A stretch of DNA of 64,000 nucleotides from Epilithonimonas arachidiradicis (GTDB taxonomy: Bacteria; Bacteroidota; Bacteroidia; Flavobacteriales; Weeksellaceae), in the NCBI RefSeq assembly GCF_003610695.1, contig NZ_RAQH01000003.1, positions 1-64,000 on the forward strand, in the 5' to 3' direction. The notes below the pieces were generated by a model. That model had not been told where the DNA came from. It did not search any database and saw only the letters and a list, made by a program, of their open reading frames with translations. Below, piece by piece: positions 36,934 to 45,857 of the stretch (its first letter is position 1; every line of letters begins with the position of its first letter). The position numbers and the translations under genes are program-made.

Positions 36934-37389
36934 TTATTTGATTTCGATAAGTTTTGGTTCCTGCTTTTTAGCTTTCTCGGTTTTCGGGATTAAAAGTCGC
37001 AGAACGCCATTGTCATAAGTGGCTTCTATGCGTTCTTCATCCACGACATCCTTGGCTAGTTCAAAACTTCTGCTGAACGATTGGTAGCTGAACTCTTTGC
37101 GCATATACTGTGCATTGTTTTCCTCTGCCTTCGTCTTTTTCTCAGAAGAGATGGTAAGCAGATTACCTTCCAAGGTGATTTTGAAATCCTGTTTTTCCAT
37201 TCCCGGCGCTGCTACTTCTACTTCAAACCGATCATCCTGCTCTTTGATATTGACGGATGGAAGTGTAGAACGGGTAGATGAAAAATTATTATTGCCCCAG
37301 TTAAAAAGTTCGCGGCTGAAAAAGTCATCGAACAGTGTTCTCGGACTGGCAGGGAACAAGTCGCCAGTGTTTCTCTTTACGATTGACAT
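36934..37389 (-). CDS. Small heat-shock protein Hsp20
   Basis: This 151-residue protein has an alpha-crystallin domain from about residue 45 to 140 (NIKEQDDRFEVEVAAPGMEK, GNLLTISSEKK, ATYDNGVLRLLIPK) and a short C-terminal tail with PKLIEIK, close to the I-x-I/V assembly motif. It holds unfolding proteins as an ATP-independent chaperone. Upstream on the minus strand, a directly repeated TGACAAAATTTC pair (37474-37508) may be a regulatory site. Confidence 0.93.
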   Translation of the reverse strand: MSIVKRNTGDLFPASPRTLFDDFFSRELFNWGNNNFSSTRSTLPSVNIKEQDDRFEVEVAAPGMEKQDFKITLEGNLLTISSEKKTKAEENNAQYMRKEFSYQSFSRSFELAKDVVDEERIEATYDNGVLRLLIPKTEKAKKQEPKLIEIK

Positions 37390-37473
37390 AACAAACTAGA
37401 TTTAAAAGGTTTAACAATTATTTTAATGAACTCACCAATCATATTTCCAACAATATGCCAGATATAGGATGTA

Positions 37474-37508
37474 GAAATTTTGTCATTTCCAAAGTGAAAT
37501 TTTGTCAT
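37474..37508. promoter_or_regulatory. Direct repeat upstream of hsp20
   Basis: GAAATTTTGTCAT occurs twice, 22 bases apart (about 37474 and 37496), giving two TGACAAAATTTC sites on the hsp20 strand, 85-120 bases before its ATG. A TGGCATATTGTTGG stretch (about 37458-37445 on the minus strand) resembles a sigma-54 promoter but with a spacing one base short. Role inferred only. Confidence 0.4.
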
Positions 37509-37511
37509 ACA

Positions 37512-37545
37512 AAAAAGGCTTCCAAAACTGGAAGCCTTTTTATCT
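37512..37545 (-). terminator. Terminator of rny
   Basis: AAAAGGCTTCCA and TGGAAGCCTTTT form a strong stem with T-runs on either strand, just 3' of rny. Confidence 0.8.
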
Positions 37546-37556
37546 ATTATTCTGAA

Positions 37557-39128
37557 TTATCTCGCAATATTCACCGCTCTGGTTTCCCGAATCACGGTGA
37601 CTTTTACCTGGCCAGGGTAGGTCAGTTCGTTCTGAATTTTTTCCGAAATGTCATAAGACAATTGATACGCATTTTCATCATTCACCTTGCCGCTTTCTAC
37701 CATTACTCTGAGCTCTCTACCAGCTTGAATCGCATAGGCACTTGAAACACCTTCAAAACTCAATGCTGCTGCTTCCAGATCCTTCAGTCTTTGAATATAA
37801 GATTCCAGAACTTGTCTTCTTGCGCCTGGTCTGGCTCCGGAAATCGCATCAGCCACCTGAATGATAGGTGATAGGAGAGAAGTCATTTCAATCTCATCGT
37901 GGTGAGCCCCAATCGCATTGATCACTTCTGCATTCTCGCCATATTTTTCTGCCCATTGCATTCCAAGAAGGGCGTGTGGCAATTCAGATTCCTGCTCAGG
38001 TACTTTCCCGATATCGTGTAGCAAACCAGCTCTTTTCGCCAGCTTAACATTAAGGCCTAATTCTGCAGCCATCGTTGCAGCGATGTTAGCAACCTCACGA
38101 GAGTGCTGTAACAAGTTTTGACCGTACGAAGAACGGAACTTCATCCTACCAACAATCTTAACCAATTCCGGGTGCAGGCCGTGGATACCAAGGTCAATGA
38201 TTGTTCTCTTTCCGACTTCAATAATCTCTTCCTCAATTTGTTTTCTCGTTTTTTCAACTACTTCCTCGATTCTTGCCGGGTGAATTCTTCCGTCAGTTAC
38301 CAATCTATGTAGGGATAGTCTCGCGATTTCTCTTCTCACAGGGTCGAAACAGGATAATAAAATGGCTTCTGGTGTGTCGTCCACTATGATTTCGACACCT
38401 GTAGCCGCTTCCAATGCACGGATGTTTCTACCTTCACGCCCAATGATTCTACCTTTGATCTCGTCTGATTCAATATTAAATACAGAAACCGAATTCTCAA
38501 CCGCCTGTTCCGTTCCAATTCTCTGGATAGTCTGAATAACGATTTTTCTGGCTTCATTCTTAGCATTCAGTTGGGCTTCTTCCATTATGCTCTGAACGTG
38601 TGCCTGAGCTTTGGTTTTAGCTTCAGCCTTCAGAGATTCTACCAATTCATTTTTCGCTTCTTCTGCGGAATAGTTGGAGATTTTTTCCAGCATCTCTACT
38701 TTTTGAGCAGTAGCGACATCCAGATCGTGTTGCTTTTTCTGAATAATTTCCAGCTTTTTGTTGTAGTCATTAATCTGCTTCTCAAGATCTTTTTCCAGCT
38801 TTCCGGCTTTGCTGAGTTCGTCGTTCAGCTTGTTTTCTTTATCTTTTGTACGCTTTTCCGCCTCTTGCATTTTCTTCTCTCTCGACTGGATGTCCGCATC
38901 GTGCTGAGACTTCAGTTCCAGGAATTTTTCTTTGGCCTGAAGTTGCTTTTCTTTTTTAACGGCTTCTGCCTGTACATTCGCTTTTTCTATAATGTTTTCG
39001 GCGCTTTTCTTGGCATCTTCGATCATATATTTCGCTTTTGAATTGATAGCGCTTTTCCCGAAGAAAAGTCCACCAACAGCTCCGATAAGAAGTGCTACAA
39101 CACCGATAATAATGGTAATTGTGTCCAT
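37557..39128 (-). CDS. rny: Ribonuclease Y
   Basis: RNase Y is a membrane-bound endoribonuclease that starts mRNA decay. The 523-residue protein has an N-terminal membrane helix ([21 protein letters not shown]), a long coiled coil to about residue 200, a KH domain ([29 protein letters not shown]), an HD domain ([41 protein letters not shown]) and the C-terminal [19 protein letters not shown] at 39128 is chosen because it opens the membrane helix; the longer frame adds a non-family leader. It lies downstream of zapA and the 6S-type RNA. Confidence 0.94.
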   Translation of the reverse strand: MDTITIIIGVVALLIGAVGGLFFGKSAINSKAKYMIEDAKKSAENIIEKANVQAEAVKKEKQLQAKEKFLELKSQHDADIQSREKKMQEAEKRTKDKENKLNDELSKAGKLEKDLEKQINDYNKKLEIIQKKQHDLDVATAQKVEMLEKISNYSAEEAKNELVESLKAEAKTKAQAHVQSIMEEAQLNAKNEARKIVIQTIQRIGTEQAVENSVSVFNIESDEIKGRIIGREGRNIRALEAATGVEIIVDDTPEAILLSCFDPVRREIARLSLHRLVTDGRIHPARIEEVVEKTRKQIEEEIIEVGKRTIIDLGIHGLHPELVKIVGRMKFRSSYGQNLLQHSREVANIAATMAAELGLNVKLAKRAGLLHDIGKVPEQESELPHALLGMQWAEKYGENAEVINAIGAHHDEIEMTSLLSPIIQVADAISGARPGARRQVLESYIQRLKDLEAAALSFEGVSSAYAIQAGRELRVMVESGKVNDENAYQLSYDISEKIQNELTYPGQVKVTVIRETRAVNIAR

Positions 39129-39159
39129 AAATTTATATATATTGAGTTTTAATTGTCTC

Positions 39160-39256
39160 TTTAATTGTTGGAAGTCAGAAGTGGGAAGATGGATGTTTTT
39201 CCACTTAAATTTTCTATTTTTTACTTCCCGCATCCGTCATCAATCTTCCATCTTAA
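39160..39256. repeat. Palindromic repeat upstream of rny (GATGGAAG type)
   Basis: The stretch holds TTGGAAG, GGGAAGATGGATG and, further on, CATCCGTCATC and CTTCCATCTT, which pair in part. The elements CATCCGTC and CTTCCA recur at 47837-47897 upstream of the trans-sulfuration gene. It looks like an interspersed repeat. Confidence 0.45.
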
Positions 39257-39258
39257 AT

Positions 39259-39423
39259 AAAAAAACCTACAACAGTTCAGTTATAGAGTAAACTCCATAA
39301 AAACACGATTTGGACTGATTTTCATTGTCTGTAATCTGCGCAAGGCAGCACGCCATCTAATGAACTTTCGTCCGGTAATTTTTAATTGTTGAGTTTACTT
39401 CTTTGTGTTAGAACTATTGTAGG
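39259..39423 (-). ncRNA. ssrS: 6S RNA, flavobacterial type (6S-Flavo)
   Basis: On the minus strand CCTACAATAGTTC at the 5' end pairs with GAACTGTTGTAGG at the 3' end (13 bp, one G-U). Inside this AGTAAACTC pairs with GAGTTTACT (9 bp). These enclose a large, weakly paired central bubble, as in 6S RNA, which mimics an open promoter and binds RNA polymerase. The closing stem runs into a T-run, so it doubles as a terminator. The place downstream of zapA matches the zapA-ssrS linkage known in proteobacteria. Length is about 165 bases. Confidence 0.8.
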
Positions 39424-39442
39424 CAACTTGTAAACCGGAAAA

Positions 39443-39730
39443 TTACTTTTCCAGCTGTTCCAAAAGCGTATTAATCTTACTAATGCGCTCGTTTGTATTT
39501 TTAATATTTTTTTCGTTGTTTAAAGAATATACTTCTGCATTGGTTCCCAGTTTCAAGGCACACATCGCAAGAGCATCCTGTTTGTCTCTTACATCGAAGC
39601 TAGCCTCGAAATCCTTGATCATACTTTCTATCTGTTTTCCTACTTTACGAAGTGTTTCTTCTTCGGCAGCAGGAACATTCAGCGGATAATTTCGCCCAGC
39701 AATATTGATTGTTATTCTTCTAAAATCCAT
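39443..39730 (-). CDS. zapA: Cell division protein ZapA
   Basis: ZapA promotes bundling of FtsZ filaments at midcell. The 95-residue protein matches the family: RRITINIAGRNYPLNVPAAEEETLRKVGKQIE, then a coiled coil with QDALAMCALKLG. ATG at 39730 (MDFRRITIN) opens the family domain. The upstream coiled-coil gene ends two bases before it, and the 6S-type RNA follows. Confidence 0.92.
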   Translation of the reverse strand: MDFRRITINIAGRNYPLNVPAAEEETLRKVGKQIESMIKDFEASFDVRDKQDALAMCALKLGTNAEVYSLNNEKNIKNTNERISKINTLLEQLEK

Positions 39731-39732
39731 CT

Positions 39733-40035
39733 TTATAAACCGCTGTTTTGTAGTTCGGAGACGCACATGTCAATTTCTTTGACCAACCTGTTGATGTGAT
39801 TCTTCATCAGTCGGTTGTGTTCTGCGTTCCCGGATATTGCTGAATAGAGCTTTAATTCTTTATTTTCTTCTACTAATATCTGGTTTCTGCGTTTTTCTTC
39901 TGCATGGTCTTCTTTCAACTTTTGTAGCTCATCAGATAATTCTGCATGTTTTTCCGAAAGATTCTTATACTTCTTGTAAAGACCGAGAATCTTTTTTTCC
40001 AAAACAGAAAAATTGTTTTCTAATTCACTTAACAT
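39733..40035 (-). CDS. Small coiled-coil protein preceding zapA (ZapB-like)
   Basis: This 100-residue protein is almost entirely heptad-repeat coiled coil (ENNFSVLEKKILGLYKKYKN, LSDELQKLKEDHAEEKRRNQ) with a conserved-looking end NHINRLVKEIDMCVSELQNS. The size, composition and place before zapA suggest a division protein like ZapB. No homology can be shown by eye, since coiled coils look alike. Confidence 0.7.
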   Translation of the reverse strand: MLSELENNFSVLEKKILGLYKKYKNLSEKHAELSDELQKLKEDHAEEKRRNQILVEENKELKLYSAISGNAEHNRLMKNHINRLVKEIDMCVSELQNSGL

Positions 40036-40198
40036 AACCAGAGTTAAATTCTAACTTTTACAAAAATAGGAAAAATTAATGATGAATTAACAGGATATTG
40101 TTCTTTTCTGGAAATGATGGGTTTTTTGTTTGATTTATAAGGATTTAAAATTTCTGAACGGTAGAGAATTGTTGATTTGGGTTAAGATTTTGTGTTTT

Positions 40199-40316
40199 TT
40201 GCGCAGCTGCGTGAGGGCGGAAGGCATTGTTGGAGCTCTCCGCCTTTGGCGGAAGCGACTGCCTGTAGACCGACCTGCTTGTCCCGATGCAATCGGGACA
40301 AAAGGGCACGCCCAAA
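40199..40316 (+). repeat. Intergenic modular repeat, family B, copy 2
   Basis: It begins GCGCAGCTGCGTGAGGGCGG and ends AAAAGGGCACGCCC, with an interior hairpin TCCGCC-TTT-GGCGGA (about 40230-40245) and a second GTCCCGAT..ATCGGGAC hairpin (about 40281-40299). The hairpin TCCGCC/GGCGGA also occurs in the pseudo-tRNA at 10002-10016. It fills much of the 313-base gap between zapB-like and porT; no genes are seen in that gap. Confidence 0.65.
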
Positions 40317-40348
40317 AAAAGCTTCCTGAAGAGAAAGCTTGGTTGATT

Positions 40349-41161
40349 TTATTCGAATTTCAGAACGAACATAAATGCCCGCGTTTGCATTGTGGAAATG
40401 GCTGGTGTCCAATACGGCGGCGTGGTTGCTTTGTCCTGAACCAGCTCGTTATTGGTGAAGAATGTTCCCCGGATGGCTGGCGTTAGCTTGAATCTGCTGA
40501 AGTAAAACTGAATCCCAATCTCTGCTGACCAACCGAAATTATGTGTGGTAGTACGGAAAGTATTCACACTGTTGTCACCTTCGGAAGTCTCGTTGGACTG
40601 GAGGTTCATCAGATAATTGACCCCAACAGCTGCGTAAGGACGAGAGTTGTACCAGCGGTCGCCGTGGACTTCTAACAAAATGGGAACGTCAACATAAGTG
40701 GATTTTATCATTCTTTTTTGATCCACATCAGTTGGAGGATCAATATTGGGTGTTACACTTCCGTCGGGCAATATAAAACCACCCGGAAATGCTGCATTGA
40801 CTTTATCAAAAGTATTGAAGGTCAAATCTCTTTGAACGAAATGCAAACCTGGTTCTATCCTGAGATCCAGATAATAATTAAGTCTCATTTTTCCAATCAA
40901 TCCGGCGCCGAAGCTGTAAGTGGATTTGGATTCTACCAAATTTTTGTTGCCATCCATCCCATAAGCAGGATTGAGAACCATTTTGTAATCAAAATTGTTA
41001 CCGGCCAGGTAAAATCCGTAACTGAATTTTTCCAGATCCATACCTTCTCTATTCTCCTGTCTGTCCCTGGTTCTGAACAAGTTGTTGAAAGTCTGAGCCT
41101 GAAGTTGATTTCCGATAAGGATGACGGCTGCTGATAAGATCTTGATAAATAGATGCTTCAT
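40349..41161 (-). CDS. porT: PorT-family T9SS outer-membrane protein
   Basis: This 270-residue protein has a signal peptide (cut after QLQAQ) and a beta-barrel body: KFSYGFYLAGNNFDYKMVLN, RLNYYLDLRIEPGLHFVQRDLTF, STYVDVPILLEVHGDRWYNSRPYAAVGVNYL and a terminal strand MFVLKFE. It matches PorT/SprT, an outer-membrane protein required for type IX secretion. The next gene upstream (ubiE/menG) ends two bases before its start, a gene order I recall as common in Flavobacteriia. Confidence 0.88.
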   Translation of the reverse strand: MKHLFIKILSAAVILIGNQLQAQTFNNLFRTRDRQENREGMDLEKFSYGFYLAGNNFDYKMVLNPAYGMDGNKNLVESKSTYSFGAGLIGKMRLNYYLDLRIEPGLHFVQRDLTFNTFDKVNAAFPGGFILPDGSVTPNIDPPTDVDQKRMIKSTYVDVPILLEVHGDRWYNSRPYAAVGVNYLMNLQSNETSEGDNSVNTFRTTTHNFGWSAEIGIQFYFSRFKLTPAIRGTFFTNNELVQDKATTPPYWTPAISTMQTRAFMFVLKFE

Positions 41162-41162
41162 T

Positions 41163-41888
41163 CTACTTTGTAGCTTTATAAATGGTGGCTATTCCTAAAC
41201 TTAGTTTTTTGTATTCAACTTTTTTGAAACCTGTATTCAAAAGAATGCTTTTCATTTTTTCTCCAAAGGGAAATGCGTTTACAGAATCCGGAAGATACGT
41301 GTAAGCACGATTGTCTTTAGAAACCAAACGCCCGATTGCAGGCAAAATGTTCTTAAAATAGAACATATAAAAAGGTCCTAAAAATCCTTCGACTTTAGAA
41401 AACTCTAAGATATAAATACTTTTGTTTTCTTTCACCACTCTTCGGAGTTCTGACAATCCTTTTTCCAGATTTTCAAAGTTTCTTACTCCAAATGCAACGG
41501 TAACGCCATCAAATTTATTGTCCTCAAACGGAAGTTGTTCCGCATCGCCCTTCTGCATCGTGATCTTGCTGTCAAGATTTTGTTTCTTGATTTTCTCAAT
41601 TCCAACGTTCAACATTTGTTGAGAAAGATCGAGTCCGACAACATTAGCGCCGGTTCCTTTCTGAACGGTAATTGCCAGATCTCCGGTTCCTGTTGCAACG
41701 TCCAAAACCAATTTTGGCTGGTCTTGCTTCAGCATATCTACCAACTTGTTTCTCCAAAGCACATCAATTTTCATGGATAAAACGTGATTCAAAAGATCAT
41801 ATTTTGGCGCAATGTTGTCAAACATATCTTCTACCTGACTTTTCTTGCTGTTTTCGGAGTTATATGGTGTTACGTTGTTGTGTTCCAT
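41163..41888 (-). CDS. ubiE: Demethylmenaquinone methyltransferase
   Basis: The enzyme (also MenG) methylates demethylmenaquinone to menaquinone, the respiratory quinone of this group. The 241-residue protein shows EDMFDNIAPKYDLLNHVLSM, the SAM-binding VLDVATGTGDLAI, DLSQQMLNVGIEK, the DAEQLPFEDNKFDGVTVAFGVRNF block and FPFGEKMKSILLNTGF. ATG at 41888 (MEHNNVTPYNS) begins the family N-terminus. It is followed by porT at two bases' distance. Confidence 0.93.
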   Translation of the reverse strand: MEHNNVTPYNSENSKKSQVEDMFDNIAPKYDLLNHVLSMKIDVLWRNKLVDMLKQDQPKLVLDVATGTGDLAITVQKGTGANVVGLDLSQQMLNVGIEKIKKQNLDSKITMQKGDAEQLPFEDNKFDGVTVAFGVRNFENLEKGLSELRRVVKENKSIYILEFSKVEGFLGPFYMFYFKNILPAIGRLVSKDNRAYTYLPDSVNAFPFGEKMKSILLNTGFKKVEYKKLSLGIATIYKATK

Positions 41889-41937
41889 TTTATAGTTGAT
41901 AAATAATAATTGATAAACGATTGCTCCAACCGAATCA

Positions 41938-42510
41938 TCAAAATTTGTAATAATTGTTATAATAATTAATGAAATCCTGCTTTCTGAAAATCTTAGATCT
42001 GCTTTCAACTTTTGCTACATTTTTGATCACGCGGTCATAATCTTCGTCCAGGTTATAGTAAAAATCTTCAGAATACAGCTTGTTCATTTTCTTAACATCG
42101 CCAAGATAAAGCTTCTTGTCAATCTCGATTCCCGGTTTTGTCGCCATCAGCGAATCTTTGTTCAAACCGTAGCCATAATATTGATTGTTGATATAATAAT
42201 CTTTGTGTGTGATATTAAGAAGACCTCTTACCTTGTTTACTGTAAAGGCAGAATCGTAAAGCATTTGTTTGTTCTGATCAAAAACCTGAATCTTGTTTTT
42301 CCCTTTTTTAAGGTCAACTTTAAGATATTGTCCGGCAGACAACACTTTTTCTTCGCCATTATTGACTTTGAAATAATAAGTTTCCGGCGTAGGATTGTCC
42401 ACCAAATAATAATTCGGTTTTGCCAAAAACAAAAAGTAAACAGCAAAAGCAAATCCCATTGCCAACAAAGAAAAAATCAAACCTTTTACAGATGCGCTCA
42501 GATTTTTCAT
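41938..42510 (-). CDS. Membrane-anchored protein of unknown function
   Basis: This 190-residue protein has one N-terminal membrane helix (about 9-28) and a beta-rich periplasmic domain (YYLVDNPTPETYYFKVNNGE, KVDLKKGKNKIQVFDQNKQM). A helical C-terminus follows (EDYDRVIKNVAKVESRSKIF), ending in repeated tyrosines. No family is recognised. It lies upstream of ubiE/menG on the same strand with a 49-base gap. Confidence 0.7.
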   Translation of the reverse strand: MKNLSASVKGLIFSLLAMGFAFAVYFLFLAKPNYYLVDNPTPETYYFKVNNGEEKVLSAGQYLKVDLKKGKNKIQVFDQNKQMLYDSAFTVNKVRGLLNITHKDYYINNQYYGYGLNKDSLMATKPGIEIDKKLYLGDVKKMNKLYSEDFYYNLDEDYDRVIKNVAKVESRSKIFRKQDFINYYNNYYKF

Positions 42511-42563
42511 AGAATGATTAAAGGTGCGAATTTACGGATTTTTTCTGACCCGTCATTCTGATA

Positions 42564-43616
42564 TTAATCAAGGCTTTGATTAACGAAAAATAAAACTTCC
42601 GTGTCTCTCAGGTTTTCTATTTTTTGAGGATTGAAATTGAATTCCGGAGCTTTGGTTCCGTTTTTCAGATTAAGATTTGGATTTTTGAAAATCAAAGCCT
42701 CATCCCAAAGATTTTGATTGATGAATTCCTGTAACGTAAAGCTTCCGCCTTCGATAATCACAGACTGAATTTGTAATTCATATAATTTTTCTAAAATCTG
42801 ATTAAGTGAATTTTCTCTTACTATTTTAATGAATTTCAGATTTTTATCTTCTAAGTCCTTAACCGAATTAAAAATAATTGTTTCTGCTTCGTCATTATAA
42901 ATATTAGAATTTTCAGAGACTTCCAGATTGAAATCAATCAAAATTCTAATAGGATTTCGACCTTCGATTTCTCTTACCGTCAAGCTCGGATTGTCGTGAA
43001 GCGCAGTATTTTTTCCAACTAGGATTGCGTGTTCTTCACTTCTCATCTGATGAACCAATTGCTTGGAAAGAGAATTGCTGATTTGAATTGGTTTGAAATC
43101 TTTATCCATAAAACCATCCGCAGATTGTGCCCATTTCAAAATAATGAATGGTCGTTTTCTCTCGTGATAAGTGAAAAATCGCTTATTCAGTTGTCTGCAT
43201 TCATTTTCCAAAATGCTGGAAACCACTTCGATTCCAGCTTCAGTAATGATTTTTTTTCCTTTTCCATTCACTTTATCGTGACTGTCCATTGCGCCAATGA
43301 CCACTTTTTTGAAGCCTAATTCTTTGATTTTAAGAGCGCAAGGTGGCGTTTTTCCAAAATGAGCGCAAGGTTCCAGTGAAACGTAAATGGTGGATTCCGG
43401 GATCAGATGTTGGTCTTCGTCTTTAATGGAATTAATTGCGTTGATTTCTGCGTGTGGTTCGCCTGCTTTCTTGTGAAAGCCTTCGCCGATAATTCGGTCA
43501 TTATAAACGATTACCGAACCAACTAAAGGATTGGGGTAGGTTTTTCCTAAAGCTTTTTCGGCTAATTCGATACATCGTTTGATGTAAAACTCATCATCAT
43601 TTTTAGCTTCTGACAT
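42564..43616 (-). CDS. ribD: Riboflavin biosynthesis deaminase/reductase RibD
   Basis: RibD carries out the second and third steps of riboflavin synthesis, deaminating and then reducing the ribosylated pyrimidine. The 350-residue protein has the zinc deaminase motif with HAE at H55-E57 and PCAHFGKTPPC with C84 and C93, then a reductase domain (KWAQSADGFMDKDF, VGKNTALHDNPSLTVR, SVIIEGGSFTLQEFI). The rest of the rib pathway is not in the window. Confidence 0.94.
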   Translation of the reverse strand: MSEAKNDDEFYIKRCIELAEKALGKTYPNPLVGSVIVYNDRIIGEGFHKKAGEPHAEINAINSIKDEDQHLIPESTIYVSLEPCAHFGKTPPCALKIKELGFKKVVIGAMDSHDKVNGKGKKIITEAGIEVVSSILENECRQLNKRFFTYHERKRPFIILKWAQSADGFMDKDFKPIQISNSLSKQLVHQMRSEEHAILVGKNTALHDNPSLTVREIEGRNPIRILIDFNLEVSENSNIYNDEAETIIFNSVKDLEDKNLKFIKIVRENSLNQILEKLYELQIQSVIIEGGSFTLQEFINQNLWDEALIFKNPNLNLKNGTKAPEFNFNPQKIENLRDTEVLFFVNQSLD

Positions 43617-43640
43617 CTTAACTCTGACTTCTAATAAAAT

Positions 43641-44294
43641 TTATTTCTTCGGTTCTACCGCAGTCGGTTTGTAAGTTACCATCGGAACTGCAGTCGTAAT
43701 GACCGCTTCCATCAGTCGGCTTCTTTCTTTGGATAGAGTTTTGCTTGAGTATTTCAAATCGCCGGCAATTCTTTTTGAATAAGAAAAAATCACGAACGAC
43801 TTTTTGCCATTGGTATCAAAATTTTTGAATCGATCAATATTATATTCTGCGTAAGATTCGCCTTCTTGTGGAACAACCGTTACGAGGTAATCTACAATGA
43901 TTTCCTTGCCATCCGGACTTTCTGTTACGCTCACAAAAGAATATTTATCCTGAGTTCTTTCCTTTCTTTTCTCAACATATTCCACTTTTTGTTTTACAGC
44001 CGTTTCGATATCAATTTCTTTATCAAAGTATGAAATGTTAATGAGTTCCTTATAATTTTTGAAATCATCATCTCTTAAAATATATTGCTGCTGCGCCCAT
44101 GTCGCTGAGTTTTGCTTGCTCCAAGCCAGGAAATATTCATTGCCATTAAATGTCAACGGACCCGGAATATTAAGTCTGTCAATCACTTCAACAGGAGCAG
44201 GAGCTGTAGTTTCTTCTGTTTTAGTTTCCTGAGAGTGAATAAGGGATGAAAAAGCTAAGCCGATTGAAATAGCAAGTAGGTTTCTGATTTTCAT
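43641..44294 (-). CDS. Secreted protein of unknown function
   Basis: This 217-residue protein has a signal peptide (cut after SSLIHSQ), a proline/threonine-rich linker and a beta-rich domain (IPGPLTFNGNEYFLAWSKQN, YSFVSVTESPDGKEIIVDYL, KNFDTNGKKSFVIFSYSKR). No family name is recognised. It lies upstream of ribD on the same strand with 24 bases between them. Confidence 0.7.
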   Translation of the reverse strand: MKIRNLLAISIGLAFSSLIHSQETKTEETTAPAPVEVIDRLNIPGPLTFNGNEYFLAWSKQNSATWAQQQYILRDDDFKNYKELINISYFDKEIDIETAVKQKVEYVEKRKERTQDKYSFVSVTESPDGKEIIVDYLVTVVPQEGESYAEYNIDRFKNFDTNGKKSFVIFSYSKRIAGDLKYSSKTLSKERSRLMEAVITTAVPMVTYKPTAVEPKK

Positions 44295-44334
44295 ATATTT
44301 TAGATTTGTTGTTTGTATCTAATTACCTTCTAAT

Positions 44335-45024
44335 TTATTTTTCAGAATCAATTTCCTTTAGGATTTGATTAATCTGATTTAATGCATTTTGATATTCATC
44401 TATCAAGCCTTTACTATTATAACTCAAATTAGAATAATTAGACTGCATTCTTTGACTTTTATAAAAATCGGATAAATTAAGATTACCGGGATCCGCATCT
44501 TTTATTTTCAGTTGTTCAGAATTTATAAAATTAACTCTGAATGTAAGATTAGGTAAAGTTTGTTGATAATATGCCAAAATTTGGTTCTTTAAAGAATCGT
44601 TTTCTATTGTTCCAATTTTACCACTCGATTTGAAACCTTCATATCTTCCAACATTGAAAGCAGAGCCCAAAAGATAAAAATTTGAATGAGAACCTACCAA
44701 ACTGTCTGTTACAGGTATTTTTTTGTTTTTTAAAGAGAGAATAAATTTATAATCACTATCAAGACTTGACAATATTTTTTTATTTTCTTCAATCAGTTTT
44801 GCATCTGCTTCCAGATCAGTTTTCAGTTCTTTTAGAAATTTGTTAGATTCTTTTTGCTCGTGTCTGTGCTCGCTCCAGCCGTGAAGCCAGATAGAAAGTG
44901 ATACTGCAAAAACAATAATAAAGATTTCGACAATGATTTCTTTAATTTTTTCGTTGACTGTATGTTTTGGATTTTTTACAGTTTTATAAATTTTTCTGGA
45001 ATGTTTGCTGATTTCTTCTTGCAT
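44335..45024 (-). CDS. DUF6090-like membrane protein
   Basis: This 229-residue protein has one membrane helix near residues 28-46 (EIIVEIFIIVFAVSLSIWLH), followed by a long, charged, helical region (KESNKFLKELKTDLEADAKL). The layout, a short N-terminus then a helix ending in W..(S/N)(W/E) and EHRHEQ, recalls the Bacteroidota DUF6090 family of membrane-anchored proteins. Function is unknown. Confidence 0.65.
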   Translation of the reverse strand: MQEEISKHSRKIYKTVKNPKHTVNEKIKEIIVEIFIIVFAVSLSIWLHGWSEHRHEQKESNKFLKELKTDLEADAKLIEENKKILSSLDSDYKFILSLKNKKIPVTDSLVGSHSNFYLLGSAFNVGRYEGFKSSGKIGTIENDSLKNQILAYYQQTLPNLTFRVNFINSEQLKIKDADPGNLNLSDFYKSQRMQSNYSNLSYNSKGLIDEYQNALNQINQILKEIDSEK

Positions 45025-45060
45025 AAACTATTGTTTTTGTAGTTGTCAAAAAATTAAATT

Positions 45061-45852
45061 CTATTTTAATTCTTGCGGAATTTCACAAACAGGAATTGGA
45101 TTCATCTTATGTTGAGTTGCTCTGTTGAATCTCAGATAGATTTCCATCACTTCTTTTTCTCTCCCGCTAAAATCTTCTGCATTTTTTCCTGCGATCTGCT
45201 GTTCCATTGCCCATTCCAATTCCGGATAAGTGGCGCCAATTTGATCTTCATCCGTTCTTTCAACTTCCCAAAGTCCATCTGTAGGTTTTGCTATCTGAAT
45301 GCTTTCAAGAATTCCTAGTTCTTTTGCAATTTTGTAAACCTGAGTTTTATAAAGATCAGCAATAGGAGAGATGTCAACGCCACCGTCACCATATTTTGTA
45401 AAAAATCCGACTCCGAAATCTTCCACTTTATTTCCTGTTCCGGTTACCAATAATCCGTTGATTTGACCATAATAATAAAGTGTTATCATTCTCAGTCTTG
45501 ATCTTGTGTTGGCTTCTGCAAGATTTTTATTCGGCGATTCGTCTTTGTAGCCTTCTGTTGTTTTTTCAAAACTTTCAAAAGTAGGCGTCAAATCAACCCG
45601 GAAACCTTCTACATTAGGATAATTAGCTTTCAGAAAATCGATGTGATCCTGAGCTCTGTCTACCTGATCAGCCTTTTGACGAATTGGCATTTCCAAAACC
45701 AAAGTTTGCAGTCCCGTTTTAGCTGCTAAAACTGAAACTACAGCGGAATCAATTCCTCCGGAAACGCCTACTACAAAACCTTTTGAGTTAGCTTTGGTTG
45801 CATAATCCTTTAACCAGTTGACGATATGATCTATTACTTTTTGTGTCTGCAT
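45061..45852 (-). CDS. nadE: Ammonia-dependent NAD synthetase
   Basis: This 263-residue enzyme makes NAD from deamido-NAD, ATP and ammonia. It has the pyrophosphatase P-loop SGGIDS (31-36), then LVTGTGNKVEDFGVGFFTKYGDGGVDISPIADLYK and PTDGLWEVERTDEDQIGATY, as in NH3-dependent NadE. It lacks a glutaminase domain. A GNAT gene lies just upstream on the same strand, and gldB is divergent. Confidence 0.94.
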   Translation of the reverse strand: MQTQKVIDHIVNWLKDYATKANSKGFVVGVSGGIDSAVVSVLAAKTGLQTLVLEMPIRQKADQVDRAQDHIDFLKANYPNVEGFRVDLTPTFESFEKTTEGYKDESPNKNLAEANTRSRLRMITLYYYGQINGLLVTGTGNKVEDFGVGFFTKYGDGGVDISPIADLYKTQVYKIAKELGILESIQIAKPTDGLWEVERTDEDQIGATYPELEWAMEQQIAGKNAEDFSGREKEVMEIYLRFNRATQHKMNPIPVCEIPQELK

Positions 45853-45857
45853 TATTT

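Noticed and set aside
37440-37462. Sigma-54 promoter for hsp20
   Set aside because: TGGCA and TTGG are present, but the spacing is one base short and the second box lacks the GC, so it is not called as a promoter.
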